DNA from: Pycnopodia helianthoides
Lineage: Eukaryota; Echinodermata; Asteroidea; Forcipulatida; Asteriidae
Assembly (NCBI GenBank): GCA_032158295.1
Contig: CM063253.1
Span: forward strand, 372,001 to 436,000
Length of the DNA: 64,000 nucleotides
Direction of reading: 5' to 3'
A program made the position numbers and the translations under genes. The notes under the pieces are model-generated. The model saw nothing but the letters and a program-made list of their open reading frames with translations. It was not told the DNA's origin and searched no databases. This document shows, piece by piece, positions 47,764 through 60,300 of the stretch (positions within the stretch are counted from its first letter, which is position 1; every line of letters begins with the position of its first letter).

Positions 47764-50146
47764 TTGATCAAAACGAATTTGCTGACAGGTGTTTATTCTA
47801 AAATGAGAAAAAAAGATTCTCTGTCACAACTGAATACGTGAAAAATAAAACTATTTTAACCACTTACAGTCTTGCAAAATGTGATTGAATGAAGAATTGG
47901 AAGTCAACGCACACAACACGGTCTAGACTTTATGCATTTCCTTTTTATAACTCCATATAGAATGCTTATAATACATACCATTAGTCTGTTTTGTTTCAAA
48001 ACTGACAGCTTCATCAGTGGCTATGGCTAAACAGGCTCAGCCAACAGCCCTAGCCTTAGCCGAAGTCACGAGATTGATACGCGGTCTTTCTAAAAAGTAA
48101 AAAGTCACTTGTTTGACGAAACAAAGCAAAGACAAAATAACCGTGTTCTTGGTTTTTGATTGCAAAAACCGTGTTATAAAAATGTCGTAGTTTAAACTTC
48201 ATGGCTAACCAGAGCGGATTCCAACAGAACTCGCACAAGAATGGCCACGTTGACTTTATCAAGACACAAATTAGTGATTTCATAGCTATAATGATTGTTG
48301 GAATGTTCCTCGGTCACTACCAATCAAACAGAATAATACAATGTTTTACCCGTGGAAAAAAGCAATACATTTTCGGACTTGTGCCAATTTTAAAAGTCAC
48401 AAAAGCTCATTTTCTCTGTTCAGCATTTTATTTCGAGAACTTTATTTTTTTATGACAAAAAGGAAAACAGTTTTCCAGTACTTAGGGAAGACCAACAAAA
48501 TAATTTGGCTGTTCTAATGAACTCAAAAACGTTGTAACTATTTAAAAGGAAAAGAAGAGACAATACTTTGATTTATTTAAACAGTTTTGTTTTTGTAATT
48601 TCAAAGATTCTCGGTGCCCCAGAAAAGTAGCTGCATAATGAAGTTTACATAACTTCTAAAGAAATAAATTAAAAATAATTGTACACGGCCTACAAAAAGT
48701 AAAAATCACAATGACCCAGGCAAAAATATGGGACAAATGAAGGACCCACGGATACCAGTTATTTCTGTGATTTGTCGATCACCACATAGCAGGTGTTACA
48801 TGTCCCATGAAATTGTAGCCCCTGACCATCTGCAAGACTTGTTATTTTTTTCACCATTTGTCTTTATTGTAATGTTTCGATTTCGTCTGGACCCGAACAA
48901 AAGCTAGTCTGCATTTCCCTTTGCCGTTTACATCCAGCAAAACTCACGGGAGCTCTGGTCGTTTGGTGGCCAGGGTTAAAGGGGGGTAGATAAGGGGAGG
49001 TGGAGGCAAGGTAGCCGTGGCCCACTCGGGAGATGAGAGGTTTTGATCGGGTAGATGGCGAGGGCTTTCCACGCTGACTCTGCCGGCAGCTGCCCCGTTA
49101 CGCTCACCAGAACTCGCCCCTGACAAAAGCCAGAATGTGCTGGAACATTTCCCCGAGGTAGGTCCCCGTACCGGTCCAGGTTGTCAATCACTCCGCCGGA
49201 GCGATCCCGCGGGGCACATATTCAAAAGGGGGCAGAGAGGGGCCAATCGTTTGGCAGGCCTACCCCGAGTACAAGGGGGATCCTCCTGAGACCATCTCGG
49301 CCCTCTTTTCAATGGGTGGGGGAACTGTACGGTGGACAAGAAAGGAGGAAAAACAGTAGCAGATGACGGACCTATAGTTTTATACAATAGTGTCAGCGTT
49401 TCGCTTGTTTTGCAGAGTAAACCGTGGCTTGTGAAACCTATTTTTTGATGGTAGGGAGTTTGGTGTGGGGCTTTGTCCTGCCTAGTTTGTTACAAAGTCC
49501 CATATTTACTCGCCTCAGGCTCAGCGTTTCTTCCTGTACGATGCGAGTAGCAATATGGGCAACTTTGGGCTTACCACCACCCCCTTGTTGGGCTTTATGT
49601 ATATACGAGCTATACGAAGAATTAGAAAAGAAAGAAAAAAAAAGTCGAGAAAACTGGGCTGAGGAGATGCAATTTAATCACTTGCCGTATTGAATTTGTA
49701 GATGCATTAATGGTAAAAATAAACTTTGGTGGAAAAGCCGGGTAGGACAAACAAGTGCCTTTTGTGAGTCCTCTAGTTCGATTCACCACAGTTCGGACCG
49801 CTGCTGCGCTGCTTTAGTATATTATTGATTGGGAATAAAAGAGAGCAAAAAAATGTGGCCCTCGAACCATTATGTCTTTAAGGTCTTTCACCGGGATTAG
49901 ATGGAGTGTAGTTCAATACAAAATATATACATCAAATGCCGTTATGGTTTACAGGTAGCATGCTCGACCGACTTCAAACTGTCGAGATTATTTTTCCAGA
50001 TCTATGTTTTATTAACTCATCCCAAATGTCTTTTAAAGACACATAAAATAAAACAAAATGTGCTCCCCTTTTCTCTCTGCTTGACTAACTATGGGTCGAC
50101 GTTATCATAGGTCCCCAGACAACCTATGTATTTGTTAATGCATCGG
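47764..50146. other. Intergenic DNA with a GC-rich island
   Basis: A foldback (GTGGCTATGGCTA with CCTAGCCTTAGCC) lies at 48014-48073. At 48940-49330 the base composition rises sharply, with E2F- and CG-rich words. A minus-strand frame there has a donor-like CTG|GTGAGC but no recognisable domain. It could be an unannotated exon, a promoter or an old element. Confidence 0.35.
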
Positions 50147-50266
50147 AACTCATGATCTCTTTCGAACTCTTATTAAAACACAATGTAATCAAAGGTTACA
50201 TCATTTAACTCATGATCTCTTTCGAACTCTTATTAAAACACAATGTAATCAAAGGTTACATCATTT
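50147..50266 (+). repeat. Perfect 60-bp tandem duplication
   Basis: Two adjacent copies, 50147-50206 and 50207-50266, appear identical at every base. Each holds ATGTAATCAAAGGTTACAT, an imperfect inverted repeat. Identity implies a recent duplication or an assembly artefact. Confidence 0.95.
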
Positions 50267-52321
50267 ATAGTCTTGAGAAGAGAAAACCTTTACAGCTCTC
50301 TGTAAAAAGTTTAAATTATTATGAAGCAACGTCTAAACTTGCTTACAGGTTGTGTAGTTTCCAACTCACCTGGCAGACAAGACTCGTATTTGTGTCAGAA
50401 TAAAAATCATTTTTGATGAACCCAATTTTTAAATTTTTTACATCTAGTAAAAATTGTCTCACAGTCTAAGCTCCGCTATAACTAAGCCTCAAATCTTAAA
50501 GCTTACTCAAACCCCACTTTAAATAATCTTCTGAAAAAATTGTTTTCAAACTTGTGTCAGATTCTAGAGTTGACTACCAAGGGAGACAGGTAAGGTCCCA
50601 ACCAGTGTAATAGCCGTAGAGGTCACCCGAGGTCAATGCACCCTAAGGTAGGGGTCACAGGTAGACAGCCATTAAGTTCCCAAACTTGCCCCAAGCGAGC
50701 CACCACAACGATTGTCACTCTAAAACGAGATACAAGGCTTGGATTTTCTTAAAGAGATAGTAATTGGTTTTGGGATAAATGTATTTTATAAATCTCTGAA
50801 ATCTCATTGAAATTACGACTATAAGTTGTCACAAAGCAATTGTGTGTTTATTTCCCTATTGATACGATGTAAAATTGTCTAAGTTTGTCCATGTGAAGTT
50901 CTTTTAATTTTTTAAAAGTCAGTACAGAAAACATTTGTGAATAAATTGGTGTCAGGTTGTATATAAGATAGCCATTGATATTGCGTTCTTTCTTCAATGC
51001 AAACTAGTAACAGAGACACACGCACATACAAAAACGTTTGTTTTATAAATTTACAATATTAAATTCATCTGCCATCCAAAGCTAGATAATGCAATCAAGT
51101 TAAAACATTTCTTCTAAAACTCAGATTGTTCTCAAGGGAGAGAGCTTTTTTCATTATAACAAACATCATAGAGAGATTGGTATACCACTATCAATACCAC
51201 TCCATGTATGGTTCTATAGATTAACAATCATCAGATTATTTCCATACAATTAAGAAATAGCACACCCCATCTTTAAGACGCCGCCTAGGGTACCCTGGCC
51301 ATATGATGTGGAATTGAGACATGACAGAATATGTTGTTAACGTCGCCACAACAGCTGAGAAAATGGCCGCAGTTCGTCCCCTTAGCAACCGGAGGCCTGG
51401 TTACAGCGAGGTTGGAGACCGAAAAACCCGCTGGAGATTCCGGTCGAGTTGGAGAAAAGGACGACTTGGGGGTTTGTTAATCCCCACACACTTAAAGACA
51501 AAGTATATGATCGGTAATTATAAAACAAAGTCTTAGTTGAATTATAATTATAAAAGTCATTGCCACAGTCGACCAGTTGTCCTCAGATAACTTTTTCGTC
51601 TGATAATTATAATTTCGCCTGAAATGAATCAATGAGATTGAATAAAAATTTACTGGTTGTTTGTTTGTTGGGTTTATTGAACAATAGAAGATGATAATAA
51701 ATGTTACTCTTTCAAAACGAACTTTTACTCTTCAGAAAAAGAAAATGTCCCTTTTTCGAGATTGATTCACAAGTCTTTCCTGTTTTAGTATATACCATGT
51801 TCAAGTAAATCAAATAAATAAATAAAAGCAGTGTTGTGACACGGGTTGTTACACCGTCCACAACTCGCAAAGCCAGGCAGACCCAATCCTCCAGCATCCC
51901 CCCTGTCTCCCTCGATACCACACCTAGAATAGAGCGATTATCGTCCTTAAGTCAATATTTACACCCCACAAAAGGGCCAGCACAAAAACCACACCTCGCA
52001 TTACGGCCATTTCTGTGTGACTGACAGGTTGTTCATATACCACATTGCACCCATTTTTATCGCGCCCTCCCATTTTTCAACCAGTCGAAATGCAACAATA
52101 AACCAGACAAATAATTTAGTGTTCGTAAAAACAAACACAGAAATGCAAGTAAGTCACAGTTTTCACAAGTAAAGGCGTCTTATTATCGCTTGCTTAAAAC
52201 TAGTCGAGAACGTCAACAACATCCAGTTGATTTGTTTCGCTCAAAACTTCGCGAGAGCAAAACAAATCTAATGAAAACTGTAGATCCAATGGATCACCGC
52301 AGGAGAATATTGAAGAAAACT
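50267..52321. other. Intergenic DNA, no gene recognised
   Basis: AT-rich with a GC-richer patch at about 51350-51470. No recognisable coding or RNA gene. Confidence 0.4.
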
Positions 52322-52770
<449 letters not shown>

Positions 52771-54085
52771 TCCCCTATTGAAGATGTTTAACATTCTGTG
52801 TGTTCGAAACAACACGACGAGAAAGAAAGAAAAACAACCCATGGTTGGTTCAAGGATATCGCATGGACAAGTCAAAATGGAAACATGCAAACGAAAAAAC
52901 ACCGTGAATTAACCTCGATAACTCTGGGTGCTTGATGGCGAAAATGTCTTAGTGACTTCAATCCGGGGTGCGGGAAAACAAAACAAAACAAACACAGCAC
53001 AACAAAACTACTAAAAAACACACACAACCACTGCCAATAGAAAGCAAACCAAAAAGTAAATGAATGGTAATGAAATGGAAAACACACAAACAAAACGCAT
53101 ACTTTAAAGAACGTCATTCACTGGCCATATTATAATGCAAATTTTCTCGATCAGTGTTAAATACGTTACGATAGTGAAAAAGGAAACCGATTCCCGGATA
53201 AAATAAGGAAAGTACAAATTCCCAAAAGTGAGAAAGTAATCGAACTGTCAGATTAGATATAATTGGTTGATGAAATGCAAAAGGAAACAGTGAACGGTCT
53301 TTATAATCCTAGATGAACCCCAATGGAGATTGGAATGACCAAATATTATCAGCTACCCATTATATTGCTATACCACACATTATTATTAGCTATGATGTCA
53401 AGTCGAGTGCTACTTTTATGAAGACTGACACACGGTTTATGATTACAAAGTGATGAAAAACTTGAGCATCACCGAAGACAGCACACTGTGCCACCAATAA
53501 GAACAACACGGCCTCCCGCTGGCTCGGGCACCTACCAGCCTCGTACCAGGGGTACAGTAAACACGGAATGACTGGATGGATTTGACATCTCACGCTGCTT
53601 CCACAGGGGCATCCGTCTTGGCTCTTTTCACAGGAGGAAGAAGGAAGAAATAAAGACTTTTTTTTGAGGTGACATTGAAACACGATGACGGTTGTTGGTT
53701 TAACCTTTGCAGCGCACTGTTTAATACTTGGTGGACGCAGGTTACCGTAGCTCAAGATGTCATGCTTCTTTCCGGGGCCGTGTGGCAACTTCCATGAATG
53801 TTTAAGAAGGAAAAAAAGGTCGGTGCATCTTGAGAGTGTTGGGTAGTGCTTGCTTTGACATGACGCAATGGTTAGACATTAAGAGAAGAAAGAAACAAGA
53901 ATGATGTTAGATGGGTTGGAGGGGAAGGGAAAGATGGAGTGAGTCCGAAGAAGGGAAACAGACAGAGAGAGAAGGAAACTATTGAAGATGGTTTAGATGA
54001 GGTAGACATAAGGAGGGGGTAATATGATGATGAAAATTGTTCTGAGAGGAAAAAAAGTGACGAAAAGAATTTGAAAGGGGGTCTC
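52771..54085. other. Intergenic DNA with a weak exon-like patch
   Basis: Mostly AT-rich. A cysteine-rich minus-strand frame with splice-like edges at 53536-53623 is discussed under findings. From about 53870 the sequence grades into the purine-rich minisatellite. Confidence 0.35.
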
Positions 54086-55651
54086 AAGATGATGAGGAAG
54101 AGATGAAGAATGGTAAGATGAGGGTTGAGATCGAAAGGAGGGCCATGGTTGATGAGAAAGGAAGGAAGAATGGTAAGGTGAGGGTGGAAATTGGGGGAGG
54201 GCCATGGATGATGAGAAAGAAAGGAAGAATGGTAGGATGAGGGTGGAGATTGGGGGAGGGCCATGGATGATGACAAAGAAAAGAAGAATGGTAAGATGAG
54301 GGTGGAGATTGGGGGAGGGCCATGGATGATGAGAAAGAAAGGAAGAATGGTAGGTAGGATGAGGGTGGGAGATTGGGGGAGGGCCATGGATGATGAGAAA
54401 GGAAGGAAGAATGGTAAGATGAGGGTGGAGATTGGGGGAGGGCCATGGATGATGAGAAAGGAAGGAAGAATGGTAGGATGAGGGTGGAGATTGAGGGGGA
54501 GGGCCATGGATGATGAGAAAGGAAGGAAGAATGGTAGGATGAGGGTGGAGATTGGGGGAGGGCCATGGATGATGAGAAAGGAAGGAAGAATGGTAGGATG
54601 AGGGTGGAGATTGGGGGAGGGCCATGGATGATGAGAAAGGAAGGAAGAATGGTAGGATGAGGGTGGAGATTGGGGAGGGCCATGGATGATGAGAAAGGAA
54701 GGAAGAATGGTAGGATGAGGGTGGAGATTGGGGGAGGGCCATGGATGATGAGAAAGGAAGGAAGAATGGTAGGATGAGGTTGGAGATTGGGGGAGGGCCA
54801 TGGTTGATGAGAAAGGAAGGAAGAATGGTAGGATGAGGGTGGAGATTGAGGGGAGGGCCATGGATGATGAGAAAGGAAGGAAGAATGGTAGGATGAGGGT
54901 GGAGATTGAGGGGAGGGCCATGGATGATGAGAAAGAAAGGAAGAATGGTAAGATAAGGGTGGAGATTGGGGGAGGGCCATAGATGATGAGAAAGAAAGGA
55001 AGAATGGTAGGATGAGGGTGGAGATTGGGGGAGGGCCATGGATGATGAGAAAGAAAAGAAGAATGGAAAGATGAGGGTGGAGATTAGGGGAGGGCCATGG
55101 ATGATGAGAAAGGAAGGAAGAATGGTAGATGAGGGTGGAGATTGGGGGAGGGCCATGGATGATGAGAACAGAAGGAAGAATGGTAGGATGAGGGTGGAGA
55201 TTGGGGGAGGGCCATGGATGATGAGAAAGGAAGGAAGAATGGTAGATGAGGGTGGAGATTGGGGGAGGGCCATGGATGATGAGAAAGGAAGGAAGAATGG
55301 TAGGATGAGGGTTGAGATTGGGGGAGGGCCATGGATGATGAGAAAGGAAGGAAGAATGGTAAGATAAGGGTGGAGATTGGGGGAGGGCCATAGATGATGA
55401 GAAAGAAAGGAAGAATGGTAGGATGAGGGTGGAGATTGGGGGAGGGCCATGGATGATGAGAAAGAAAAGAAGAATGGTAAGATAAGGGTGGAGATTGGGG
55501 GAGGGCCATAGATGATGAGAAAGAAAGGAAGAATGGTAGGATGAGGGTGGAGATTGGGGGAGGGCCATGGATGATGAGAAAGAAAAGAAGAATGGTAAGA
55601 TGAGGGTGGAGATTTAGGGAGGATGAGGGTAGAGAATGGGGGATGGCAACA
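54086..55651 (+). repeat. 59-bp minisatellite, about 25 copies
   Basis: The purine-rich unit runs from GATGATGAGAAAGGAAGG through AGAATGGTAGGATGAGGG to GATTGGGGGAGGGCCATG. Individual units vary by small indels, and near the right end two variants alternate as a 118-bp dimer. Because 59 is not a multiple of three and the minus strand of the unit has no stop in any frame, three overlapping minus-strand frames of 349, 494 and 582 codons run through it. They encode the same Pro/Ser/His-rich 59-residue cycle in different phase and are best read as repeat artefacts. Confidence 0.96.
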
Positions 55652-55675
55652 TGAATAAATAAATAAAGACATAGT

Positions 55676-55710
55676 CCGTCGGCTTAGAACTATAAGGTCG
55701 TTAGTGCAGT
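55676..55710 (+). repeat. tRNA-like A-box fragment
   Basis: CGTCGGCTTAGAACTATAAGGTCGTTA is the near inverted partner of the fragment at 56319-56349. The two flank copy B of the MITE and lie in opposite orientation. Confidence 0.35.
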
Positions 55711-55884
55711 TTGTATGGATTTCATCAAATTGGTTTTGCACATTTTGGAGCTCCTGGTAAATGGAGTTTATTGATCAAGAGTGAACTTAAAAAATTAGTT
55801 TGGCAAAAACAAACATTCAGTTTCTAAGAAAAAATTTGCTTGCGGATTTTAATTTATTTTTTCAAACTTAATTGCATTTTTCAC

Positions 55885-56285
55885 TTAAAGGAACATTACA
55901 GAATTGGTTTTTGCTAACAAAACAGTTGCTTGCAGTGTAAGCACTTTATGTAATCCATCATATACATAAACTGACAAACCTGTAGAAGTTTGAGATCGAC
56001 CGGCCATCTGGGTCACGAGAAAATAGTGAAACACCGATTACACATTTGCATGAAATCATTATAGATTCAACAAATGAATAAAACGCTCACTGAGCGATAA
56101 ACTCCAATCAGAAAATTAGTTTATTCATTTCTCAACAAATATGGCATTTCAGACAGAAATATTTCAAGGGATGTTTTCTACTATCAATATCATCATCATT
56201 AGACCGTGTAAGTTTTATGTAAATCTGTGATCAAAAAGCATATTTTACAAGTTTTTTTCTTACCAACTCTGTAATGTTCCTTTAA
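55885..56285. mobile_element. TTAA-flanked MITE (AAGGAACATTACAG family), copy B
   Basis: A full-length copy of about 401 bp. The left end is TTAAAGGAACATTACAGAAT and the right end is CTCTGTAATGTTCCTTTAA, inverted with one mismatch. It aligns closely with copy A at 43067, including ACAAACCTGTAGAAGTTTG and AAAACGCTCACTGAGCG. Flanks beyond TTAA differ between the copies, which supports TTAA as the target duplication. No ORF. Confidence 0.88.
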
Positions 56286-56349
56286 CGACCTTTTGATCGT
56301 TACGGATTTGAAATTGTAGTTAACGACCTTATACCACTGAGCCGACGTA
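56286..56349 (-). repeat. tRNA-derived SINE head, minus strand
   Basis: On the minus strand CGTCGGCTCAGTGGTATAAGG resembles a tRNA 5' half with an A box (GGCTCAGTGG). TTTCAAATCC about 25 bp later resembles a B box. The spacing is too short for a tRNA gene, so a decayed SINE interrupted by the adjacent MITE is the likely reading. Confidence 0.4.
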
Positions 56350-56554
56350 CATTAGTAAAATATACTCTGCATAACGGTGTTGTGGTTATTGATGATCGCT
56401 GCTGAGCTCAAATATCTGCTGTAAAATAGGTTTACCAGCCAAACACTATGCAATGTATATAGCTCCAGACTGGTTCCATGCTAATTTAAGTTATGCTGGA
56501 CGGTGTAACTGTTGTTTTCGTTTAATAGTTGTGGTGAGCCCGTTGATCGTGTTG

Positions 56555-56860
56555 GAAAACGCAGTGGTTGTGTTTCATTTACTCTGACGATGTTGGTTAT
56601 GGTGGTGTTAATGGGAAGTAGTTATGGTGTTGTTATTGTGGTGTTAAGGTGGTGTTTGTTGTGGTGATTATTGTGGTGCTAGATGTGGTGCTAGTTGTCT
56701 AGGTGTTAGCTGTGGTTTCAGTTGCGGTGTTAGTCACGGTGTTAGTTGTGGAGTTAGTTGTGGTGATTTGCTGGTGTTAGTTTGGGTGTTAGCTGTGGTG
56801 TTAGTTACTGTAAAGTTGTGGTTTTAGTTGTGGTGTTGCAATGGTGTTGGTGTTGACAAA
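56555..56860 (+). repeat. GTTGTGGTGTTA degenerate minisatellite
   Basis: Irregular repeats of GTGTTAGTTGTGGT and related words, with no strict period, G- and T-rich on the plus strand. Confidence 0.8.
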
Positions 56861-57320
56861 GGAAAAGCGCTAAGCCAGCTTATTATCTAGACCACATCAG
56901 ACTTCACCCAGAAAACAGACTCGAGCCTCTCAAAATGCCGAGCACCACGAACCAAACACAGACCTGTGATTAATGTAAAACACACATGCACCAGTTTGTC
57001 AGCACGTGTTAACTGGTAACCACTCCACTCCATTACCCAAAGCAATAACGACGTTTGACAAATTCCATAATTAGCAAAACAAACCAACAAAATAGAGGGC
57101 AACACCCCTTCAAGCTGGATCGCTAAACTTATCAGAGAAAGACTGATATCAAACCCTTAACCAATCGCTGTCAGGGACGTGTCAACCTCGGAATCTCCCC
57201 GGTCACTCCCTCCAAACTCACATTCCTCAGCTATGCGATTTTCCACTGGCTGTGTCAATTTGGATTTGAAATGATAATGTTAAAATCCATGTATACCGTG
57301 CTGATCGGCTTGACGGTGTT
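56861..57320. other. Intergenic DNA, no gene recognised
   Basis: Moderately GC-rich towards the right. No domain-bearing ORF. Confidence 0.35.
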
Positions 57321-57395
57321 CTGACCACCCGTGTGGTCAGGTATTGGATGATTAGGGAACCCCAGTGGGGTCAGGATTACCCGGGGATAGCCGGG
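57321..57395. other. Three consecutive perfect hairpins
   Basis: CTGACCAC-CCGT-GTGGTCAG (57321-57340), ACCCC-AGT-GGGGT (57359-57371) and CCCGG-GGATAG-CCGGG (57380-57395) lie in one 75-bp span. It may encode a structured RNA or a DNA secondary structure. No known RNA family is recognised. Confidence 0.5.
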
Positions 57396-60300
57396 AAGGG
57401 CCACTCCAAATGCAGACGACTGTTTGCTGAAGAAAGATTTAAATTCGTACTAAAGTAATTCGGAGGATTTTGTTTTCTAGGTGCAATGAGTCTAAGTTCA
57501 CATACTAGTTAAATGAATTGTTGTTGGCAACTTCGTGGTCAGTGATGTAATATTATTAACAAAGGCTGCGAACATCAAACAGTCGTTTAACTGACAACAT
57601 TTAAGGCGTCTCTTTCATGTATTCGAAAGTTCAGCCAGCGAGATTGAACTTGGATTCATCACCGCTTCTCGGACACGGAACAGCCGTCGATCTAGAAACC
57701 CCCCTCCAAAAAGTGTGCCGCAAAACTCAAGGGGCAAATTAGCGAACTTGTACTGTATTGGATGACCCAATCAGCGGGGCCCTACCATCACACCGTCGGC
57801 GCGAAGCTGTACCAAGTGGACTCGAAGAGTGCCCTCTCGTCAAACCCGGGCTTCTCCCTGTCATCTCACCCGTCACAATCCTGACGAAGTTTGACACATC
57901 GATGGAGTGGGATGATTTACTGATTATTCACTCCCGGACTGAGGGGAAAAAAAGTTCAAGAAAACCATCTCGTGCTGTGGAAGTTTCCTTTATTCGAAGG
58001 GGACAAAAAAATATATCAAAGTTTGGCCCGGAGAAACAGTCGCTGTTATCATCTGTGTGCTTTAAACTTTTGTCACCAACTTCTCCGATATTTGCGCTGT
58101 TTTTTGGAGCATCTATACGGTGAGAGCTTGATACTGGTTTTGAGAAGAAAACAAATGCTTCCAAAATGTCTGATTTCCGGCAGAAAATGTCTTAAAAATT
58201 TAAACATTGAAATACAAACCTAGATATATAAACACACTTGTTTTTCATAACATGTTTTTATTTTAACTTTAATATTATTAATTTTTCTTGAAAAGATGAC
58301 AACATTTCTGATTTTTTTTCTCATGTTAATTGTAACCATCTCACTAGCAACTTCTGTTGTCGTTAACAAACTGATAATTACCTAATCTGTACTGTAATTA
58401 GAGAAATACATTGTCACATTACGCAAAAACGCACAATATATCGAGTGTGTTCTTCAATATCAAACACAGTAATTGGATTTCGAGAATTTATCCTTAAAGC
58501 GCATGTTTGCTTGGAAAGATCCTTGTTTCCGTCGAGACAAATACACGAAGACAATCTTCGTCACTATTTTAATTATTTTCTTAAGGAGTTAAACTAAGGA
58601 TTTGTTCCAAAATAGAAAATTCCTCCGTTCATTCTGTTGACGTATGCCCAACTAAGGTTTTGTTCCAAAATGGAGAAATTCCTTGTTTATATTACTTTCT
58701 GCTGACGTTTCTCTTATTTCATAGAATTTCAATTTTCTTCCGGAAGCAGTTGGAATTTGCATTATTACATTTTCAAGTATGATCAAAAACTAAGACTAAG
58801 AAGTATCCTTAATTATAACATGGTATTACAAAAACAAACCAAGGTGATGGTAATTAACTTTCTTTACTTCCAATAGCTTTCAATGTTAAAATAAGAAGGA
58901 AAAATTACCTTCAATGTCCTTCTTGTTGTTTATTTTCAAGTAATAAGAAAATCAATCAGCTGTACTTTATGTCAGTAAACAAAAATATTTTATAAAAATA
59001 AGCACCTGTACAGTTATAACAAAAAGAAAAACCCGAAGCAAAACAAGTTATGACAAGTCAAAAATCGAAGAAACAAATCAAAGCGAAAATACATAAACAG
59101 ATAAACATACATCTAACCACTCCATAAAGTCATTACATCGTACAACACCACCCCTGCATATCATAAAAACACAAACCAGAAACCCCCTACAACAAAACCA
59201 ACAATCAAACAATCAAACACAGCTAAAACAACAACAAACCACAAACAAAATTGAAGCAACAAACAAAACAAAACATGTCAACAAAAACAAAGCGTCCAAC
59301 AAATTTGTTTCAACTCCTACAATTTAGTTTCAGGAGTATCATCAGTCAATGCATGCAGATATTCCTATCATAAAAACACATTTTAAAACGAAGCTAAACA
59401 TGAGTGAAATTGACTAAATATTGCAGCATTTGCTCCAGTAAGCTAACGCTCATGTTCTACAAAAAGTGTTTTCAGATCTCGTCTTGTTTTTATAAATTCC
59501 CAGAAGACCACTCCTCAAAAGAACCTAGCTGATTTGTTTCCGCTCCTGCACACCTGCCCCCGAATGTGCTACCAGCTTTCCAAACCATAAAGCCTGTTTT
59601 TACACACCATGAATTCCACCACTTTGTCACGTACGGTGTGGCGGGGCATGCGGCGTTTATCACCTGCCCGTTACTATCTAGGGAGTGGTCTCCCCATTGC
59701 TTAAAGGTAATATTATAATAAGATCGTTAATCATCGAGGGAAAATCTGCAATCTGGTCGGTTATAAAGTTCAAACCAGCACCAGCCCTTCAAATAAAACT
59801 GTCGATATCGAGAGAATATCATTTGAAAGCCCCAAATCACCGTTGCTGATGCCGATTGAAGCAGTCCAAATAAACACAGGCGGGTTGTATGTTATGGTTT
59901 TAATGACTACTAGAGGATGGAATTAAATTAAAACAATTACACATTACCCCTTTAAGGACTAAAACGGGTCGGAAGGTGTTTACCCCTGCTTGCTGTCACC
60001 AATTAGTTCCAGGGTTAATTGGGTATAGTCTGTCCCGCCTCCCCTATGCCACAACAATATTGTAACGGTTGGAAACAGGGGGCGGTTAAGGTGGTAACAG
60101 CACGTGTTGGCGGTTGCACCATATCACGACCGGAAATCCAACAGTGACGATGGAAACCGTCAGAATGGGTCTCAGACACGGAAATGTCACTATTTCTCTG
60201 ATATTTTATTAGAAAACAAGAAGCCCGAAACACGGGATAGAAAAACCTGGATATATAGGTGGGGTGTAAACGATACCGTAGGATCTGGACAGACCACCGG

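Noticed and set aside
53993..55741. 582-codon minus-strand open frame
   Set aside because: It lies almost wholly in the 59-bp minisatellite, and two other minus-strand frames are equally open there. No domain, and the codons cycle with the repeat.
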